Position numbers and translations under genes: made by a program | The notes under the pieces: model-generated | What the model was told of the DNA's origin: nothing | The model's database searches: none | What the model saw: only the letters and a program-made list of their open reading frames with translations | Origin: JBEKCP01 sp050014815 | GTDB taxonomy: Bacteria; Planctomycetota; Planctomycetia; Pirellulales; Thermoguttaceae | Length of the DNA: 6,402 bases | Direction of reading: 5' to 3' | Assembly (NCBI GenBank): GCA_050014815.1 | Contig: JBEKCP010000363.1 | Span: forward strand, 1-6,402 | Part shown: positions 4,448-6,402 of the stretch, one piece after another | How positions within the stretch are numbered: the stretch's first letter is position 1 | Layout: each line of letters starts with the position of its first letter

Positions 4448-6402
4448 CAAAGCCCCGCGACTGCGTCGCGGGGTTCGCTTGCGGTTTCGCCTTGCATCGC
4501 GTCCCAAAGGATCCCCTCGATCTCGGCGAATATCTGCCGGTTGTTGAAGTGGGCGCCGGTGATCGCGCCGGCCGGGCAGGCCGCCACGCAGGTGCCGCAG
4601 CCCTTGCACAACGCGGTGTTCACCCGGCTGACCTCCTTTTGGGCGTCGAACTCGATGGCGTTGTAGGGGCACATCGTGTTGCAGATCCGGCAGCCGGAGC
4701 ACTCGTCTTCGTTGATCGAGGCCACGATCGGCTCGATCATCACGGTGCCCTTGGTGATCATGCCGGCCACCCGGGCGGCGGCAGCGGCCCCCTGGGCCAC
4801 CGAGGCGGGGATGTCCTTCGGCCCCTGGCAGGCGCCCGCCACGAACACCCCGTCGGTCATCGTGGCCACCGGGTCCAGCTTGGGGTGCCGTTCGATGTAC
4901 CAGCCCCCCTTGCTGCACGAGATGCACGCCCGCAAGCCGATATCCTTCGCGTCGGTCTGCGGCTCCAGGGCGCCCATCAGGACGACCATGTCGAAGGGCA
5001 GCCGCCGCTGGCGGCCCAGCAGGGTGTCCTCGACCTCGACGATCAGCTTGCCCGCCTCCTCCGGCGTCGCGGCCGCGTCGCTCACCGCGGCCACCTTGCC
5101 GCGGACGAATTGCATGCCCTCTTCCTGGAGGCGCTGGTAGAACTCCTCGTAGTCCTTCTGCGGCGTGCGCATGTCGATGTAGAACGAGTAGACCTCGGCC
5201 TGGGTCTTCTCGAGGATCAAGTGCCCGAACTTCAAGGCCGCCATGCAACAGACGCTGGAGCAGTACGGGTTGTGGTTGGCGTCGCGGCTGCCGACGCAGT
5301 GGATGACGGCCACGCTCTTCGGCTCGGTCTTGCCGTCCCGCATCACGATCTTGCCGTTGGTCGGGCCGGCGGCGTTGCACAGCCGCTCGAACTCCATGCT
5401 GCTGAAAACGTTGGCCAGCCGGCCGTAACCGTAATTGGTGACCCGCGAGCAGTCGAACAGCTTCCAGCCGGTCGCCAGGATGATGTTGCCCACCTCCAGC
5501 TCGACGATCTCGTCCTGCTGCTGGAAGTCGACGGCCTCGGTCGGGCAGACCTTGGCGCAGACCTGGCACTTGCCCGTCTTGAAGAAGGTGCAGTTGGCCG
5601 TGTCGATGACCGGGATCCGCGGCACGGCCTGCGGGAAGGGCGTGTAGATCGCCTTCCGGTTCCCCATGCCCACCTCGAACTTGTCGTCAACCACCTTCCG
5701 CGGGCATTTCTCGATGCAGATGCCGCACCCGGTACACTTCCGGGAATCGACCATGCGGGCCTTTTGGCGGATCTTCACCTTGAAGCCGCCCACCGACCCG
5801 CTCACTTCCTCCAGCTCGGAGTAGGTCATCAGGGTGACCTTGTCGTGCTGTCCGACCTCGGACATCTTGGGCGTGAGGATGCAGGCGGCGCAGTCCAGCG
5901 TGGGGAAGGTCTTGTCGAACTGGGCCATGTGGCCGCCGATCGAGGGCTCGCGCTCGACCAGCACGACGGGGTATCCGGCGTCGGCCAGCTCGAGCGTGGC
6001 CTGGAGCCCGGCGATGCCCCCGCCGACCACGAGCGTGACGGGGTTGACCTTGACGTACATCCGCTCCAGGGGCTCCTGGTACTCGGTCCGCGCGACCGCG
6101 GCGGCCACCAGGGCCTTGGCCTTCTCGGTGGCGGCTTTCTTGTCCGTGTGGACCCAGGAGCAGTGCTCGCGGATGTTGGTCATCTGGAGCAGGTAGGGGT
6201 TCAGGCCGGCGTTCTCGCAGGCGCGGCGGAACGTCTTCTCGTGCAGGTGGGGCGAGCAGGCCGCCACGACCACCCGGGTGAGCCCTTGCTGGCGGATGTC
6301 GTCCTCGATCATCTGCTGGCCCAGCGAGGAGCACATGAACTTGTAGTCCCGCGACACGGCGACGTCCCGGAGGTTCGCGCCGGCCCAGCGGGCGACCTCC
6401 TC
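4435..6402 (-). CDS. hdrA: HdrA flavoprotein (CoB-CoM heterodisulfide reductase subunit A type), 5' end outside window
   Basis: The frame is open to the right edge (655 visible residues); from the family pattern a few tens of N-terminal residues are missing. The GTG at 6357 is internal, because the codons before it continue the family sequence (EEVARW...). HdrA is the FAD subunit that bifurcates electrons from hydrogenase/MvhD to ferredoxin and to HdrBC-type partners in the cytoplasm. Visible, counting from the edge: the N-terminal domain with DYKFMCS and REHCSWVH; the FAD-binding GGGIAG at 127-132 and GGHMAQFDKTFPTLDCAAC; a ferredoxin insert with C-x2-C-x2-C-x3-C (Cys223-233) and C-x7-C-x2-C-x3-C (Cys271-286); CVGSRD and NPYCSSVCCM in the middle; a C-terminal two-cluster ferredoxin domain (Cys568-578 and Cys599-609). 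After the normal end near AEIEGILW, about 22 extra residues (DAMQGETASEPRDAVAGLCPNP) follow, mostly repeat-encoded. mvhD starts 33 nt downstream. Confidence 0.95.
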   Translation of the reverse strand, partial: EEVARWAGANLRDVAVSRDYKFMCSSLGQQMIEDDIRQQGLTRVVVAACSPHLHEKTFRRACENAGLNPYLLQMTNIREHCSWVHTDKKAATEKAKALVAAAVARTEYQEPLERMYVKVNPVTLVVGGGIAGLQATLELADAGYPVVLVEREPSIGGHMAQFDKTFPTLDCAACILTPKMSEVGQHDKVTLMTYSELEEVSGSVGGFKVKIRQKARMVDSRKCTGCGICIEKCPRKVVDDKFEVGMGNRKAIYTPFPQAVPRIPVIDTANCTFFKTGKCQVCAKVCPTEAVDFQQQDEIVELEVGNIILATGWKLFDCSRVTNYGYGRLANVFSSMEFERLCNAAGPTNGKIVMRDGKTEPKSVAVIHCVGSRDANHNPYCSSVCCMAALKFGHLILEKTQAEVYSFYIDMRTPQKDYEEFYQRLQEEGMQFVRGKVAAVSDAAATPEEAGKLIVEVEDTLLGRQRRLPFDMVVLMGALEPQTDAKDIGLRACISCSKGGWYIERHPKLDPVATMTDGVFVAGACQGPKDIPASVAQGAAAAARVAGMITKGTVMIEPIVASINEDECSGCRICNTMCPYNAIEFDAQKEVSRVNTALCKGCGTCVAACPAGAITGAHFNNRQIFAEIEGILWDAMQGETASEPRDAVAGLCPNP
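4449..4473 (+). repeat. 25-bp repeat core with 9-bp hairpin, copy 2
   Basis: Identical over 25 bases to 2775-2799: AAAG, then CCCCGCGAC, TGC loop, GTCGCGGGG (stem 4453-4461 / 4465-4473). Unlike copy 1 it lies inside a coding frame and encodes PRDAVAGL near the end of HdrA. Confidence 0.85.

Noticed and set aside
4435..6357. GTG 6357 as the hdrA start
   Set aside because: The frame continues upstream to the window edge and the codons there read as the usual HdrA N-terminal region (EEVARWAGANLRDVAV), so the true start is outside.

Overview
The window is a stretch of high-GC bacterial DNA in which every gene I can support lies on the minus strand. About three quarters of it (roughly 1271-6402) is an energy-metabolism cluster. 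In transcription order, right to left, it holds hdrA (5' end outside the window), mvhD, mvhG and mvhA: the heterodisulfide-reductase flavoprotein plus the three subunits of a group 3c cytoplasmic [NiFe] hydrogenase. From the known biochemistry of these families, MvhA/MvhG oxidise H2, MvhD passes electrons to HdrA, and the HdrA flavin bifurcates them between ferredoxin and a second acceptor handled by HdrBC-type subunits. No hdrB, hdrC or hydrogenase maturation gene is inside the window.

The most unusual part is the DNA between these genes. A composite element, made of a GGGATT-type heptad array plus a perfect 9-bp hairpin in a shared 25-bp core, occurs twice in the same orientation. One copy lies just before mvhA and the other just before mvhD. 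The mvhD copy forms the end of hdrA and supplies its last residues and stop codon. At the mvhG-mvhA junction a second array in inverted orientation supplies the mvhG stop codon and can pair over 26 of 27 positions with the array next to the mvhA start codon. By contrast, mvhD and mvhG are joined by a plain ATGA overlap with a good ribosome binding site.

The left part (1-1270) looks different: visibly lower GC and less codon bias. It holds two translationally coupled genes of unknown function (285-1031, and one running off the left edge from 288), probably a separate transcription unit with a TATAAT element at 1170-1175. The 239-nt gap 1032-1270 shows no clear terminator or other gene.

Organism: the hydrogenase is of a type shared by methanogens and many anaerobic bacteria. 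High GC, scarce Shine-Dalgarno sequences before some genes and intergenic GGGATT arrays make me think of a Planctomycetota-like bacterium, but this is a weak inference from general appearance and not from any marker gene.
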